64,000 nucleotides of DNA from REEB85 sp018971455 (GTDB lineage Bacteria; Pseudomonadota; Alphaproteobacteria; Acetobacterales; Acetobacteraceae): the NCBI GenBank assembly GCA_028871195.1, contig JAGWNT010000005.1, forward strand, positions 1 to 64,000, given 5' to 3'. The first letter of the stretch is position 1. Each line of letters opens with the position of its first letter. The notes below the pieces were generated by a model, which saw nothing but the letters and a program-made list of their open reading frames with translations, was not told where the DNA came from and made no database searches. Below, piece after piece: positions 39,382 through 50,234 of this stretch. The position numbers were made by a program, and so were the translations under genes.

Positions 39382-39437
39382 TTCCAGACAATCCCTTTGA
39401 CGACCCATAATTTCCCGTGATATTCCATGCTTTCCCA
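39382..39437 (+). promoter_or_regulatory. Phased pentamer array, probable MraZ operator
   Basis: Six related pentamers repeat about every 10 bp: TTCCA (39382), TCCCT (39392), ACCCA (39403), TCCCG (39413), TTCCA (39423) and TCCCA (39433). On the other strand these read TGGAA, AGGGA, TGGGT, CGGGA, TGGAA and TGGGA. E. coli MraZ is known to bind TGGGN repeats with 5-nt spacers at its own promoter, so this is a strong autoregulation candidate. One spacing is 11 rather than 10. Confidence 0.65.
39397..39424 (+). promoter_or_regulatory. Candidate promoter of the dcw operon
   Basis: TTGACG (39397-39402) is followed after 16 bp by GATATT (39419-39424). The two elements lie inside the pentamer array, so a bound MraZ would occlude them. 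This gives a leader of about 100 nt before the mraZ ATG. Element scores are moderate. Confidence 0.45.
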
Positions 39438-39530
39438 TCGGCACTCCGCCCGGAGGGGGTGAAACGGGACTGCGCCACCCGGCGGCGGCGTCCCGCGCAC
39501 AGGCAGGCAGGAAAGGGGCGCACCGGCCGG

Positions 39531-39992
39531 ATGACCCAATTCATGGGCACCCACATCAACAGGCTGGATGCCAAGGGGCGGGTCTCCATCCCGGCCCCGT
39601 TCCGAGCGGCCCTCCGCCCGGCCGATGCGGCGGCGCGCGGACGGCTGATCCTGCGCCCCTCGCACAAGCAGCTCGCCATCGAGGGTTGGCCGCCGGCGGC
39701 CTTCGACGCGCTGGAAGCGCCGATGCAGCGCCTCGACGTGTTCAGCGACGAGCAGGACGATCTCGCCTTCACGCTCTATGCAGAGGCCGCCGAGGTGGAC
39801 CCGGACGGCGACGGGCGCATCGTGCTGCCGGCCGAGCTGATCAGCCATGCCGGGCTCGCCGGCAACGTCGCCTTCGTCGGGCTCGGGCGGAAATTCGAAA
39901 TCTGGGCGCCGGCCGCCCTCGAACGGCGCCGCGCCGAGGCGCGCATGCGCACGCTGGCGCGCGGCCTCACGCTGCCCGGGTCCGGCGCATGA
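39531..39992 (+). CDS. mraZ: MraZ, transcriptional regulator of the dcw cluster
   Basis: A 153-residue protein with two SpoVT/AbrB-like MraZ domains. The first contains [19 protein letters not shown], and the second has [17 protein letters not shown]. MraZ binds its own promoter and modulates the division operon. The ATG at 39531 gives the normal length; an ATG at 39543 is also possible. The open frame back to 39417 would run through the operator array. The stop overlaps rsmH by 4 nt. Confidence 0.94.
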   Translation: MTQFMGTHINRLDAKGRVSIPAPFRAALRPADAAARGRLILRPSHKQLAIEGWPPAAFDALEAPMQRLDVFSDEQDDLAFTLYAEAAEVDPDGDGRIVLPAELISHAGLAGNVAFVGLGRKFEIWAPAALERRRAEARMRTLARGLTLPGSGA

Positions 39993-40978
39993 CGGGCGGG
40001 GCCAGCGGGCATGTTCCGGTGATGCTGCGCGAGGTGCTCGGCCAGCTCGCGCCGCGTGACGGCGGCATCTATCTCGACGGCACCTTCGGCGGCGGCGGCT
40101 ACGCGGCGGCGATCCTGGGTGCTGCGCGCTGCACGCTGTGGGCGATCGACCGCGACCCGGCGGCGATCGCGCGCGGCGCCGCCCTCGCCGCCCGCTACCC
40201 CGGCAGGCTGCACCTGCTGCAAGGCGATTTCGGCTCCATGCTGGAGCTGCTCGGCGGGCAGGGCGTCACGCAGCTTGACGGCGTGGTGCTCGATCTCGGC
40301 GTCTCCTCCTATCAGATCGACGACCCGGCGCGCGGCTTCAGCTTCCGCTTCGACGGGCCGCTGGACATGCGCATGAGCGGCAGCGGCGAGACCGCGGCCG
40401 ATCTCGTCAACCGCCTCGGCGAGGGCGAGCTGGCAGACATCCTCTACGAGTTCGGCGAGGAGCGCCGCTCGCGGCGGATCGCCCACGCCATCGTCGCCGC
40501 CCGCGCCATCACGCCCATCACCACCACCGCGGAGCTTGCGCGCATCATCCGAACCGTGGTGCCGCCCGACCGCTCGGGCATCGACCCGGCGACCCGCAGC
40601 TTCCAGGCCCTGCGCATCCGGGTGAATGACGAGCTTGGCCAGATCGACCGCGCGCTGGCGCAGGCGGCAAGCCTGCTCGCGCCGGGTGGGCGGCTCGTCG
40701 TGGTCGCCTTCCATTCGCTGGAGGACCGCCTGGTCAAGCGCTTCATGGTCGAGCAGGCCGGCCGGGCGCCCGCCGCCTCGCGCCACGACCCGGCCGGCAT
40801 GGTGGCGCGCGCGCCGAGCGCGTTCGAATTGCTGACCGCCCGCGCGCTGCGCCCGGGCGACGACGAGATGGCGGCCAACCCGCGCGCCCGCAGCGCGCGG
40901 CTGCGGGCCTTGCAGCGCCACGCCGCCGCTTCACCTGCTCCCGCATTGCCCGCGATCGGCGAGGAAGCCGCGCCATGA
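39989..40978 (+). CDS. rsmH: 16S rRNA (cytosine1402-N4)-methyltransferase
   Basis: A 329-residue SAM-dependent enzyme that modifies C1402 in the ribosomal P site. The SAM-binding loop is [16 protein letters not shown] and the motif [13 protein letters not shown] is highly conserved. The C-terminal [16 protein letters not shown] is a family hallmark. The ATG overlaps the mraZ stop and the end overlaps ftsL, in the usual dcw order. Confidence 0.96.
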   Translation: MTGGASGHVPVMLREVLGQLAPRDGGIYLDGTFGGGGYAAAILGAARCTLWAIDRDPAAIARGAALAARYPGRLHLLQGDFGSMLELLGGQGVTQLDGVVLDLGVSSYQIDDPARGFSFRFDGPLDMRMSGSGETAADLVNRLGEGELADILYEFGEERRSRRIAHAIVAARAITPITTTAELARIIRTVVPPDRSGIDPATRSFQALRIRVNDELGQIDRALAQAASLLAPGGRLVVVAFHSLEDRLVKRFMVEQAGRAPAASRHDPAGMVARAPSAFELLTARALRPGDDEMAANPRARSARLRALQRHAAASPAPALPAIGEEAAP

Positions 40979-41841
40979 TCCGACCGGTCACCTTCATCTG
41001 CCTGGCCGTCGCCGCCGGTTCCGGGCTCTATGTCTATCAGGTCAAGCACCACACGCTGGTGCTCGATCGCCAGATCACGGCAACGCTGCGCGCGGCCGAC
41101 GCGGCGCGCAACCGCGCCGGATTGCTGCGGGCGGAATACGCCCTGCTCAACGATCCCTCGCGCCTCGGCGATCTCGCCGGCAAGCTGCTGCCCGCGCTGC
41201 AAACCACCGCGCCGACGCAATTCTCCACCTGGGCCGATCTCGAACGCCGCCTGCCCGCCATCGGCGCGCCGCCCGCCGCCGCGTCGGCGCCGCTGGAAGC
41301 CGCGGCACCCGCCGCCCATCTGCCGGTGCCGACCGCCGCAGCCCCGGCCGCCATCCCCGCTTCGCCGCCCACCCATGGGACGGGCAGCGCGATTGCCGCG
41401 GCACCGGCCGCAACGCCACCTACGCCGCCAGCCGCGCCGCCCGGCGGGGCGCCCGCCGGCGCGCGCACCGGTACCGCGGCGCTGGTCGCGCAGGCAGCGC
41501 CCCATCCGCCGGCGCATCCCCAGCCGGCGGCCAACCTCCAGGCCATCCTGCAGGCGGCGCTGCATGACCACCAGCGCATGGCGGCGGCGCCGCAACCCGC
41601 CCGTCTCGCCGCCGCCCCGGCGCATCTGCCGCCCGCCGCCCCGCGCCCTCGCATCCAGCCGGTGGCGCTGCCGGTGCACCCGCGCCCGACGGCGCCGGCC
41701 ATCCACGCGACCGAGGTGCTGGCGCGCGCCGATGCACCGGTGTCCCGGCCGACGCAATTCGTCGGCTCGGCCCTCGGCATGGCGCGGGTGATGACGCCGA
41801 CGCCGGCGGTCGGCACCGTGCCCTATGGCGGCAACCGATGA
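40975..41841 (+). CDS. ftsL: Cell division protein FtsL-like, with long Pro/Ala-rich extension
   Basis: A 288-residue protein at the ftsL position. The first 100 residues fit FtsL: a membrane helix near residues 4-20, then a periplasmic coiled-coil-like stretch that includes [22 protein letters not shown] and [11 protein letters not shown]. The remaining 190 residues are Ala/Pro/His-rich low complexity, so the protein is about twice the usual length. FtsL bridges FtsQ and FtsB and helps activate FtsW-FtsI. The identity of the N-terminal part rests on position and architecture, because FtsL sequences are poorly conserved. Confidence 0.82.
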   Translation: MIRPVTFICLAVAAGSGLYVYQVKHHTLVLDRQITATLRAADAARNRAGLLRAEYALLNDPSRLGDLAGKLLPALQTTAPTQFSTWADLERRLPAIGAPPAAASAPLEAAAPAAHLPVPTAAAPAAIPASPPTHGTGSAIAAAPAATPPTPPAAPPGGAPAGARTGTAALVAQAAPHPPAHPQPAANLQAILQAALHDHQRMAAAPQPARLAAAPAHLPPAAPRPRIQPVALPVHPRPTAPAIHATEVLARADAPVSRPTQFVGSALGMARVMTPTPAVGTVPYGGNR

Positions 41842-43874
41842 GCACGCGGCGCACCGGCGGGCCTGACGAGCCGCCCCGCGACGGCGAGCCCGCCGACCAC
41901 CCCGCCGAGGATCGCGCGCCCCCCTCGCCCTCGAGCCCCGCGCGGCGCTTCGGCGCGCCGCCCTCGGCGAGCATTCCGCGCATGGAGCATGTGCGCCTGA
42001 CCGCGCCCGACCTCGCGCGCCGGGCGGCCATGGAAAAGACACGCGGGCGGCTGGTGGTGGCCGCCGCCGGCTTTGCCCTGCTCTTCACCGCCGTCGCGCT
42101 GAAGCTCGCCGACGCAACGGTGATCGACCCGCTGCGCCCGCCGCCGGTGGTGGCCATGCGCCGGCCCGACCCGCCGCCCCCGCCGGGCAGCCTGACCTCG
42201 CTGGTGGCGGCCAATGTCGATCTCGGCCGGCCCGCCTCGCGCGCCACCATCGAGGACCGTAACGGCCAGATCCTCGCGATCTCGCTGCCGACCGCGAGCG
42301 TGTTCGCCAACCCGCATGAGATCTTCGACCCCGCCGGGGCGGCTCGCGCCCTCAAATCCGTCCTGCCCGATCTCGACGAGGCGCTGACCACAAAACGTCT
42401 CGCCGATCAGAGCCACCAATTCGTCTATATCGCGCGCCAGATCACGCCCCGGCAGGAACTGCGCATCAACGCGCTGGGAATTCCGGGCGTCGATTTCGAA
42501 CACACCGAGCGGCGGCGCTACCCGCTCGGCCGCACCGCCGCCCAGGTGCTGGGCGGCGTCGATGTGGATGGTCACGGCGTGGCCGGGGTGGAGCGCTTCT
42601 TCGACGCGCGGCTGCGCCGCGATCCCCAGCCGCTGCGCCTCGCCCTCGATGTGCGCGTGCAGGCCGTGGTGCGCGACGAATTGTCGCGCGCGATGGACGA
42701 GTTCCAGGCCATCGGCGCCTGCGGCATCGTGATGGACGTGCGCACCGGCGAGGTGATCGCGATGGTCAGCCTGCCGGATTACGACGCCAACGATGTCGGC
42801 CATGCCAGCCCCGATGAACGGTTCAACCGCGCGGTGACCGGGATGTACGAGCCGGGCAGCACCTTCAAGCTGCAAACCGCCTCGATGGCGCTCAACGACA
42901 ATGTGGTGCACATCTGGAACGGTTTCGACGCCTCCAGCCCGATCCATATCGGCCGCTTCACCATCACCGATTTCGAGGGCAAGCACCGCTGGCTCTATCT
43001 GCCGGAAATCCTTGCCTACTCCTCCAATATCGGCGCGGCCAAGATGGCCGAGGCGGTCGGCGCCCACCGCCAGCAGGCCTGGCTCTATCGCATGGGCATG
43101 CTCTCGCGCCTCGGCATCGAGCTGCCGGAGGCGGGCATGCCGCTGGTGCCGCCGCTGTCGAACTGGAAGGAGATCGCGACGCTGACCATCGGCTTCGGGC
43201 ACGGCATCGCCGTCTCGCCGCTGCATATCGTCACCGGCACCGCCGCGGTGGCCAATGGCGGCACGCTGTTCCGCCCGACCATCCTCGCCCAGGATAGCGA
43301 GTCCGCGCCGCGCCAGGGCTTTCGCGTGATGCGGCCGGACACTTCGGACATCATGCGCAAGCTGATGCGCCTCGTGGTGACCGACGGCTACGGCAAGCCG
43401 GCCGACGTGCCGGGCTATTTCGTCGGCGGCAAGACGGGAACCGCGGAGAAGGCGAGCAAGCACGGCTACCACAAGCACGCCAACGTCTCGGCCTTCATGA
43501 GCGCCTTCCCGATGAACGCGCCGCATTACGCGGTCTACATGATGCTGGACGACCCCAAGGGGAACGCCGCCACGCATGGCTATTCCACCGGCGGCTGGGT
43601 GAGCGCGCCGGCGGCCGGGCGGGTGATCGCCCGCATCGGGCCCATGCTCGGGCTGCTGCCGCAGCTCGACAACGCCGCCGAAATCCAGGCAAGCCTCGCC
43701 ATTCCGCTGGAGCCGGGCGTGCCGCCCGGGGCGACCGGTTCGCTGCCGCCGCGCGGGCTGGTGCCGCTGGTCACGCGCGCGGCCAATCCGCCGCCGCCGG
43801 TGGTGTCGGCCTTTCCGCCGCATGATTACCGCCACCAGGCCAGCCTCGTGACGCCCGCCATTGCGTTGCATTGA
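41838..43874 (+). CDS. ftsI: Peptidoglycan transpeptidase FtsI (penicillin-binding protein 3)
   Basis: A 678-residue class B penicillin-binding protein of the septum. An extended, charged, Pro-rich cytoplasmic N-terminus (about 60 residues) precedes the membrane helix at about 70-90. The transpeptidase domain has the active serine in EPGSTFK (near residue 341), YSSNIG (near 395) and KTGTAEK (near 532). A Pro-rich tail follows. The ATG overlaps the ftsL stop. It works with FtsW to make septal peptidoglycan. Confidence 0.95.
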   Translation: MSTRRTGGPDEPPRDGEPADHPAEDRAPPSPSSPARRFGAPPSASIPRMEHVRLTAPDLARRAAMEKTRGRLVVAAAGFALLFTAVALKLADATVIDPLRPPPVVAMRRPDPPPPPGSLTSLVAANVDLGRPASRATIEDRNGQILAISLPTASVFANPHEIFDPAGAARALKSVLPDLDEALTTKRLADQSHQFVYIARQITPRQELRINALGIPGVDFEHTERRRYPLGRTAAQVLGGVDVDGHGVAGVERFFDARLRRDPQPLRLALDVRVQAVVRDELSRAMDEFQAIGACGIVMDVRTGEVIAMVSLPDYDANDVGHASPDERFNRAVTGMYEPGSTFKLQTASMALNDNVVHIWNGFDASSPIHIGRFTITDFEGKHRWLYLPEILAYSSNIGAAKMAEAVGAHRQQAWLYRMGMLSRLGIELPEAGMPLVPPLSNWKEIATLTIGFGHGIAVSPLHIVTGTAAVANGGTLFRPTILAQDSESAPRQGFRVMRPDTSDIMRKLMRLVVTDGYGKPADVPGYFVGGKTGTAEKASKHGYHKHANVSAFMSAFPMNAPHYAVYMMLDDPKGNAATHGYSTGGWVSAPAAGRVIARIGPMLGLLPQLDNAAEIQASLAIPLEPGVPPGATGSLPPRGLVPLVTRAANPPPPVVSAFPPHDYRHQASLVTPAIALH

Positions 43875-43878
43875 CATC

Positions 43879-45318
43879 ATGCGCGCCCTGCCCGAGCTGC
43901 GCACGGGCGGCATGACGGGACTCGAACTCTGTGGCGTCACCGCCGATAGCCGCCGCGTCGGGCCCGGCTTCCTGTTCGCCGCCCTGCCCGGCGAAAAGCT
44001 CGACGGGCGGGCCTTCATCGCCGAAGCGGTGGAGCGCGGCGCCGCCGCCGTGCTGGCGCCGGACGGCACGGACTGGCCGGCCGGCGTGCCGCCGCGCCCC
44101 CTGCTGCACGACCCGCAGCCGCGCCGCCGCCTCGCCCAGATCGCCGCCGTGCTGGCCGGGCCGCAGCCGGCCGTCATCGTCGCCATCACCGGCACCAACG
44201 GCAAGACCAGCACGGCGGAGTTCCTGCGCCAGCTCTGGGCGCTGGGGGACCAGAAGGCGGCGAGCCTGGGCACGCTCGGGCTGGTGGCGCCGGGCTTCGA
44301 CGCGGGGCCGGGCCTGACCACGCCGGACCCGGTGGCGCTGGCCGAGACGCTGGCCATGCTGGCGCGCGCCGGCATCGGCCATGCCGCGATGGAGGCCTCC
44401 TCGCACGGCCTGCAGCAATTCCGCCTCGATGGCGTGCGGCTGTCGGCCGGCGGCTTCACCAACCTCACGCGCGACCATCTCGACTATCACGGCACCATGG
44501 CGGCCTATCGCGCCGCCAAGCTGCGGCTGTTCGACGCGCTGCTGCCCGCCGGCGCGCCGGCGGTGGCGAGCACAAGCCTCGATGCCGAGAGCCTTGCCGC
44601 CCTGCACGACATCGCCGCCCACCGCCGCCTCGATGTGCGGGTGGTCGGCGCCGGCGGCGATGCCATCGATCTGCTGCGCGCGACACCGCGCGCCGACGGG
44701 CAGGTGCTGGAGATCGCCGCCGAGGGCGTGCGGCGCGAGATCGCCGTGGCGCTGCCCGGGCGCTTCCAGGCCGACAACGTGCTCGTCGCCGCCGCCCTGG
44801 CCCAGGCGACCGGATTGCGGGACCCGTTCGACCGGCTGGGCGGGCTGGTCGGCGTGCGGGGGCGGATGGAGCTCGCCGCGCGGCTGGCCAACGGGGCCAC
44901 GATCTACGTGGACTACGCCCACACCCCCGATGCGCTGCAACGGCTGCTTGTCGCGCTGCGCCCCCATGCGAGCGGCCGGCTGCATGTGGTATTCGGCGCC
45001 GGCGGCGACCGCGACCGCGGCAAGCGCCCGCTGATGGGCGAGGCCGCCGCCCGGCTGGCGGACCGCGTCATCGTCACCGACGACAATCCGCGCAGCGAGG
45101 ATCCGGCCGCGATCCGCGCCGCGATCCGCGCCGCCTGCCCCGCCGCCACCGAAATCGGCGACCGCGCGGCGGCGATCGCGGCGGCGATGAGCGACCTCGG
45201 TCCGGGCGACGTGCTGGCCGTCGCAGGCAAGGGCCATGAGCAGGGGCAGGTGGTCGGCACCGTCACGCTGCCCTTCGACGACGTGGCGACGGTACGCCGC
45301 CTGGCGGGCCTGGCATGA
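43879..45318 (+). CDS. murE: UDP-MurNAc-L-Ala-D-Glu:meso-diaminopimelate ligase
   Basis: A 479-residue cytoplasmic Mur ligase that adds the third stem-peptide residue. The ATP motif is ITGTNGKTSTAEFL. The DNPRSEDP motif indicates meso-diaminopimelate rather than lysine as substrate. The ATG at 43879 lies 4 bp after the ftsI stop. Its end overlaps murF by 4 nt. Confidence 0.96.
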   Translation: MRALPELRTGGMTGLELCGVTADSRRVGPGFLFAALPGEKLDGRAFIAEAVERGAAAVLAPDGTDWPAGVPPRPLLHDPQPRRRLAQIAAVLAGPQPAVIVAITGTNGKTSTAEFLRQLWALGDQKAASLGTLGLVAPGFDAGPGLTTPDPVALAETLAMLARAGIGHAAMEASSHGLQQFRLDGVRLSAGGFTNLTRDHLDYHGTMAAYRAAKLRLFDALLPAGAPAVASTSLDAESLAALHDIAAHRRLDVRVVGAGGDAIDLLRATPRADGQVLEIAAEGVRREIAVALPGRFQADNVLVAAALAQATGLRDPFDRLGGLVGVRGRMELAARLANGATIYVDYAHTPDALQRLLVALRPHASGRLHVVFGAGGDRDRGKRPLMGEAAARLADRVIVTDDNPRSEDPAAIRAAIRAACPAATEIGDRAAAIAAAMSDLGPGDVLAVAGKGHEQGQVVGTVTLPFDDVATVRRLAGLA

Positions 45319-46700
45319 GCGCGCTGTGGGAGGCCGGCGAGTTGCGCGCCGCCACGGAGGGCATGCTGCGGGTGCCCTTCGCGGCGGGCGGCGTTTCCAT
45401 CGACAGCCGTACGCTCAAACCGGGCGATCTGTTCGTCGCCCTGGTCGGCGAGAACGGCGACGGGCACGCCCATGTCGCCGCCGCCTTCGCCGCCGGCGCC
45501 GCCGGCGCGATGGTCCACCGCCTGCCCGACGGCGTCGGCGACGGCGCGCGGCTGCTGCTCGTCGGCGACACGCTGGAAGCGCTGCGGGGCCTGGCGGCCT
45601 TCGCGCGGGCGCGCTTTTCCGGCCGGCTCGTGGCGGTCACCGGCAGCGTCGGCAAGACCACGACGAAGGAGATGCTGCGCACCATGCTGGTCGCGCAGGG
45701 GCACACCTGGGCGGCGGAGGCCTCGCACAACAACCAGTGGGGCGTGCCGCTGACGCTCGCCCGCCTGTCGCGGCGGGCGGCGTATTGCGTGGTCGAGATC
45801 GGCATGAACCATGCGGGCGAGATCTCGCCGCTGGCCCGTCTCTCGCGGCCGCATGTCGGCGTCATCACCAATATCGAGCGCAGCCATGTCGGCCATCTCG
45901 GCAGCGTCGAGGCCATCGCCGACGAGAAGGCCACGCTCCTCGACGGGCTCGAGCCCGGCGGCATCGCCGTGCTGCCGGCCGATTCGCCGTATCTCGACCG
46001 GCTGCGCGCCCGGGCCGGCGCCGTGCGGCTGTTCGGCGCCGCCGCCGGGGCCGATGCGCGGCTGGACGGGCTGGCGGCGGATGCCGAGGGCAGCGACGTT
46101 TCCGCCACCCTGCATGGCCGCGCCCTGACTTTCCGCCTCGGCGCGCCGGGACGGCACATGGCCATCAACGCGCTCGCCGCCCTGCTCGCCGCCGAGGCGC
46201 TGGGGGCGGATGTGGACCGCGCGGCGGCGGCGCTTGCCGGTTTCTCCGCCGTGGCCGGGCGCGGCGCGCGGCGGCACATCGCCGTTGCCGGCGGTGCGGC
46301 GCTGCTGCTTGACGAAAGCTACAATGCCTCGACCGCCTCGGTGCGCGCCGCCCTCGCCGTTCTGGCGCTGCAGCCGGCGTCGCGGCGGATCGCGGTTCTG
46401 GGCGACATGCTGGAGCTGGGCGAGAGCGGCCCGGCCGAGCATGTGGGCCTGGCGGCGGACATTGCCGCCAATGCAGACCTGCTTTTTGCCTGCGGCCCAT
46501 TGATGCAGGGCGCGTTTGCCGCCATTCCCCCGCGGCAGCGCGGTGCCCACGCGCCCGATTCGGCGGCCCTGGCCCCGATCGTGGCGGGTGCCGTGCGCCC
46601 GGGCGATGCGATTCTGGTGAAGGGCAGCCTGGGCAGCCGCATGCGCCGCATCGTCGCGGCATTGGAGGCGACGACGGACAGCAGGGGCACGGCCGCATGA
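45315..46700 (+). CDS. murF: UDP-MurNAc-tripeptide:D-Ala-D-Ala ligase
   Basis: A 461-residue Mur ligase that adds the D-Ala-D-Ala dipeptide. The ATP motif is [14 protein letters not shown]. Further family blocks are [14 protein letters not shown], the [10 protein letters not shown] motif and LLDESYNAS. It overlaps murE and mraY by 4 nt on both sides. Confidence 0.96.
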   Translation: MSALWEAGELRAATEGMLRVPFAAGGVSIDSRTLKPGDLFVALVGENGDGHAHVAAAFAAGAAGAMVHRLPDGVGDGARLLLVGDTLEALRGLAAFARARFSGRLVAVTGSVGKTTTKEMLRTMLVAQGHTWAAEASHNNQWGVPLTLARLSRRAAYCVVEIGMNHAGEISPLARLSRPHVGVITNIERSHVGHLGSVEAIADEKATLLDGLEPGGIAVLPADSPYLDRLRARAGAVRLFGAAAGADARLDGLAADAEGSDVSATLHGRALTFRLGAPGRHMAINALAALLAAEALGADVDRAAAALAGFSAVAGRGARRHIAVAGGAALLLDESYNASTASVRAALAVLALQPASRRIAVLGDMLELGESGPAEHVGLAADIAANADLLFACGPLMQGAFAAIPPRQRGAHAPDSAALAPIVAGAVRPGDAILVKGSLGSRMRRIVAALEATTDSRGTAA

Positions 46701-47785
46701 TCTTCAACCTCATCCGGCTGCTCAATGAGCATTTCCCGCTCTCCAACCTGTTCCGCTACCTGACCTTCCGCTCGGGTGCGGCCTGCATGACCGCGCTGGT
46801 GCTGAGCCTGGTGTTCGGCAGCGGGTTGATCCGCTGGCTGAAATCGATCCAGGGCTCGGGCCAGCCGATCCGCCCCGACGGCCCGGAGCGCCACCTCGTC
46901 GAGAAGCAGGGCACGCCCACCATGGGCGGCGTGCTGATCCTCTCGACGCTGACGGTCTCGACGCTGCTCTGGGCCGATCTGCGCAGCGGCTATGTGTGGG
47001 CGGTCCTGCTGCTGACGCTGGGCTATGGCGCGCTCGGCTTCGTCGACGATTTCATCAAGCTCACCAAATCGAGCCATCACGGCCTGTCGGCGCGCGGCAA
47101 GCTGATCGGGCAGGTGGCGCTCGGCCTGATCGCGGCATTCTGGATTTCGCGCCTGACGCACGGGCCGCTCGGCACCGGGGTGACACTGCCGGTGTTCAAG
47201 GAGGTGCTGATCCCGCTTGGGATCTTCTTCCCGGTCTTCGGCATGTTCGTCATGCTCGGCTTCTCCAACGCGGTGAACCTGACGGACGGGCTGGACGGGC
47301 TGGCGATCGTGCCGACCATCATCGCCGCCGGCGTCTTCGCGCTGATCGCCTATCTCGTCGGCAACCGCGTCTTCGCCGACTACCTGCAACTCAATCTCGT
47401 GCCCGGCGTGGGCGAGCTGGGCGTGTTCTGCTCGGCCCTGATCGGCGCGGGGCTCGGGTTCCTGTGGTTCAACGCGCCGCCGGCGGCGGTGTTCATGGGC
47501 GATACCGGGGCGCTGGCGCTGGGCGGCGCGCTCGGCGCGGTGGCGGTCGCCGTGAAGCATGAGATCGTCCTCGGCATCGTCGGCGGGCTGTTCGTCGTCG
47601 AGCTCGCCTCCTCGCTGATCCAGGTGTTCTGGTACAAACGCACGAAGCGGCGGGTCTTCCTGATGGCGCCGCTGCACCACCATTTCGAGAAGAAGGGCTG
47701 GTCGGAGCCGACCATCGTCATCCGCTTCTGGATCATCGCCATGATCCTCGCCCTGGTCGGGCTGGCGACGTTGAAGATCCGATGA
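46697..47785 (+). CDS. mraY: Phospho-N-acetylmuramoyl-pentapeptide transferase
   Basis: A 362-residue integral inner-membrane enzyme with about ten membrane segments. It links the MurNAc-pentapeptide to undecaprenyl phosphate, making lipid I. Signature motifs are [25 protein letters not shown] and the cytoplasmic [13 protein letters not shown]. It overlaps both neighbours by 4 nt. Confidence 0.97.
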   Translation: MIFNLIRLLNEHFPLSNLFRYLTFRSGAACMTALVLSLVFGSGLIRWLKSIQGSGQPIRPDGPERHLVEKQGTPTMGGVLILSTLTVSTLLWADLRSGYVWAVLLLTLGYGALGFVDDFIKLTKSSHHGLSARGKLIGQVALGLIAAFWISRLTHGPLGTGVTLPVFKEVLIPLGIFFPVFGMFVMLGFSNAVNLTDGLDGLAIVPTIIAAGVFALIAYLVGNRVFADYLQLNLVPGVGELGVFCSALIGAGLGFLWFNAPPAAVFMGDTGALALGGALGAVAVAVKHEIVLGIVGGLFVVELASSLIQVFWYKRTKRRVFLMAPLHHHFEKKGWSEPTIVIRFWIIAMILALVGLATLKIR

Positions 47786-49101
47786 TGTTCCCTGCCACCA
47801 TCTTTGCGGGCCAACGTTTCGCCGTGGTCGGGCTGGGGCGCAACGGGCTGCCGGCGGCGCGGGCGCTGCGCGCGATGGGGGCCGACGTCGTGGCGTGGGA
47901 TGACCGCGCCGAAATCCGGGCGGCGGCGGGCGACCTCACGCTGGCCATGCCGGCGATGGCCGGGCTCGACGCGCTGGTGCTCTCGCCGGGGATTGCGCAC
48001 CGGCTGCCGGCGCCGCATCCGCTTGCGGCCGCGGCACTGGCCGCGCATGTGCCGATCCTGTCCGATGCCGAGCTGCTCTTCCGCGCGGTGCGGGCCGCCG
48101 GGTCGCGTGCGCGTTTCGTCGGCATCACCGGCACCAACGGCAAATCGACCACCACGGCGCTGCTCGCCCATATCGTCGAGACCGCCGGCATGAAGGTGGC
48201 CGCCGGCGGCAATCTCGGCACCGCGGCGCTGGCGCTGCCGCTGCTGCCGGATGACGGCGTCTATGTGCTGGAGATGTCCTCCTACATGTTGGAGCGACTC
48301 GCGCGCCTCGCCTTCGATGTGGCGGTGATGCTGAATCTTTCGCCCGATCATCTCGACCGGCACGGCGACATGGCGGGCTATGCTGCGGCCAAGCGGCATG
48401 TGTTCGACCGTCAGGGCGCGGCCGCGACCGCTGTGCTGGGCTGCGAGGATTCGTGGTCCCTCGAGATGGCCGCTGCGCTCGCGCGTGACGGCGCGGCGCG
48501 GGTGGTGCGCATTCATGCCGACCCGCCGCTTGCCGCACTGGCCGACGCGCGGGCCCTGCCGGGCGCGCACAACGCGCAGAACGCCGCCGCCGCCGCCGCG
48601 GCGGCATCCGCGCTGGGCATCGCACAGGCGGATATCGATGCCGGCATCAGAAGCTTTCCCGGCCTGCCGCATCGGCAGGAGCGCGTGGGCGAAGCGCGCG
48701 GCGTGGCCTTCGTCAATGACAGCAAGGCGACCAATGCCGATTCGACCGCCCGCGCGCTGGGCTGCTACGCGCGGGTGGTGTGGATCGCCGGCGGCATGGC
48801 CAAGGAAGGCGGCATCGAATCGCTCGCGCCGTATTTCCCCCGTGTCGCGCTGGCCCTGCTGATCGGGCGCGACGCGCCGATCCTGGCGGAAACGCTGGCC
48901 GCGCACGGTGTCGCGCACCGCATCGTCGGCACGCTGGAGGCCGCGGTGGCGCAAGGCTGGGCGGCGGCGCGGGACGGCGCAGCCGACACCGTGCTGCTGT
49001 CGCCGGCCTGCGCCAGCTGGGACCAGTTCACCGGCTTCGACCAGCGCGGCGACCGCTTCCGCGCGCTGGCCGAGGCCATCGTGGCGAAGGAGGCACGCTG
49101 A
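47782..49101 (+). CDS. murD: UDP-MurNAc-L-alanine:D-glutamate ligase
   Basis: A 439-residue cytoplasmic Mur ligase that adds D-glutamate. The N-terminal domain has [15 protein letters not shown]. The ATP motif is [18 protein letters not shown], and the C-terminal domain contains [13 protein letters not shown]. The start overlaps mraY by 4 nt (ATGATG). The stop shares one base with the ftsW start. Confidence 0.96.
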   Translation: MMFPATIFAGQRFAVVGLGRNGLPAARALRAMGADVVAWDDRAEIRAAAGDLTLAMPAMAGLDALVLSPGIAHRLPAPHPLAAAALAAHVPILSDAELLFRAVRAAGSRARFVGITGTNGKSTTTALLAHIVETAGMKVAAGGNLGTAALALPLLPDDGVYVLEMSSYMLERLARLAFDVAVMLNLSPDHLDRHGDMAGYAAAKRHVFDRQGAAATAVLGCEDSWSLEMAAALARDGAARVVRIHADPPLAALADARALPGAHNAQNAAAAAAAASALGIAQADIDAGIRSFPGLPHRQERVGEARGVAFVNDSKATNADSTARALGCYARVVWIAGGMAKEGGIESLAPYFPRVALALLIGRDAPILAETLAAHGVAHRIVGTLEAAVAQGWAAARDGAADTVLLSPACASWDQFTGFDQRGDRFRALAEAIVAKEAR

Positions 49102-50234
49102 TGCCCGCATTGTCGCGTGCCGACACCTCACTGCTCGGGCGCTGGTGGTGGACGGTGGATCGCTGGACGCTGCTGGCGATCGGCAGCCTGATCGGCTTCG
49201 GCTACATCATGATGCTGGCGGCGAGCCCGGCGGTGGCAGAGCGCATCCATGTGCCGCGCGACATCTTCATCCTCAAGCAGGTCTTCTTCCTGGCCGTCGC
49301 CGGCAGCATCGTCGTCTCGCTCAGCATGCTCTCGCCGCGCGGCGTTCGGCGGGTGGCGCTGGCCGGTTGCGTGCTGGCGCTTCTGCTGACGGCGCTGACG
49401 ATGGTGGCGGGCGTGGAGATCAAGGGCGCGCGGCGCTGGATCGCGTTGCCGGGATTCTCCGTCCAGCCCAGCGAGTTCCTCAAGCCCTGCTTCGCCGTCG
49501 TGGCGGCCTGGCTGATCGCCGAAGGCCGGCGCAACCGCGCGGCATTCGGGCGCGTCCCCGGCATGCTGCTGGCCTTCGTGGTCTATGGCATGATCGTGCT
49601 GCTGCTGAAATCGCAGCCCGATATCGGCATGCTCGCCGTCGTCACCGGCGTCTTCTTCATCCAGCTCTTCGTCTCCGGCGTGAACCTCGCCTTCATCGGC
49701 ATGGGGGCAGCCGGCATGGTCGGCATGGCGGCGATGGCCTACGTGTTCTTCGCCCATGTGCGCAGCCGCGTCACCCGCTTCCTGCATCCGGCCATCGGCG
49801 ACCATTTCCAGGTCAATCACGCATTGGAGGCGTTCGGCAATGGCGGGCTGCTCGGGCGCGGGCCGGGCGAGGGCCATGTCAAGGACACCATTCCCGACGC
49901 CCATGCCGATTTCGTCTTCGCCGTCGCCGGCGAGGAGTTCGGCCTGATCATCTGCCTCATCATCATCGGGATCTTCGCCTTCATCGTGCTGCGCGGCCTG
50001 CTGCGGGCCCTGGCCGATGGCGACCTGTTCGTCGTCCTCGCGGTGACCGGCCTCGCCGCCGGCTTCGGCCTGCAGGCCTTCGTCAACATGGGCTCGACGC
50101 TGGATCTCATTCCCACCAAGGGCATGACGCTGCCGTTCATTTCCTATGGCGGCTCCTCGGCGGTCGCGGTCGCGGTGGGCATCGGCATGCTGCTGGCGCT
50201 GACGCGCCGGCGCCACCCGGGCGAAGCGCCGTGA
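49101..50234 (+). CDS. ftsW: Septal peptidoglycan polymerase FtsW (SEDS family)
   Basis: A 377-residue inner-membrane glycosyltransferase with about ten helices that polymerises lipid II together with FtsI. Conserved SEDS blocks are [19 protein letters not shown], the EFGLIICL helix and [18 protein letters not shown]. The ATG at 49101 is joined to the murD stop as TGATG; the longer upstream open frame is a murD shadow. Confidence 0.96.
   Translation: MPALSRADTSLLGRWWWTVDRWTLLAIGSLIGFGYIMMLAASPAVAERIHVPRDIFILKQVFFLAVAGSIVVSLSMLSPRGVRRVALAGCVLALLLTALTMVAGVEIKGARRWIALPGFSVQPSEFLKPCFAVVAAWLIAEGRRNRAAFGRVPGMLLAFVVYGMIVLLLKSQPDIGMLAVVTGVFFIQLFVSGVNLAFIGMGAAGMVGMAAMAYVFFAHVRSRVTRFLHPAIGDHFQVNHALEAFGNGGLLGRGPGEGHVKDTIPDAHADFVFAVAGEEFGLIICLIIIGIFAFIVLRGLLRALADGDLFVVLAVTGLAAGFGLQAFVNMGSTLDLIPTKGMTLPFISYGGSSAVAVAVGIGMLLALTRRRHPGEAP

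Larger units (their letters stand above)
39181..39530 (+). other. Non-coding leader between rnpB and mraZ
   Basis: No convincing gene is seen in these 350 bp. From left to right it holds a GC-rich hairpin (39202-39246), an AT-rich stretch (about 39245-39305) that stands out sharply from the GC-rich surroundings, a phased array of C-rich pentamers (39382-39437) with an overlapping promoter candidate, and a GC-rich untranslated leader. It carries the expected start of the dcw operon. Confidence 0.6.

Noticed and set aside
41823..44468. A minus-strand open frame of about 880 codons antisense to ftsI and murE
   Set aside because: Both plus-strand genes have complete catalytic motifs; the antisense protein has none.
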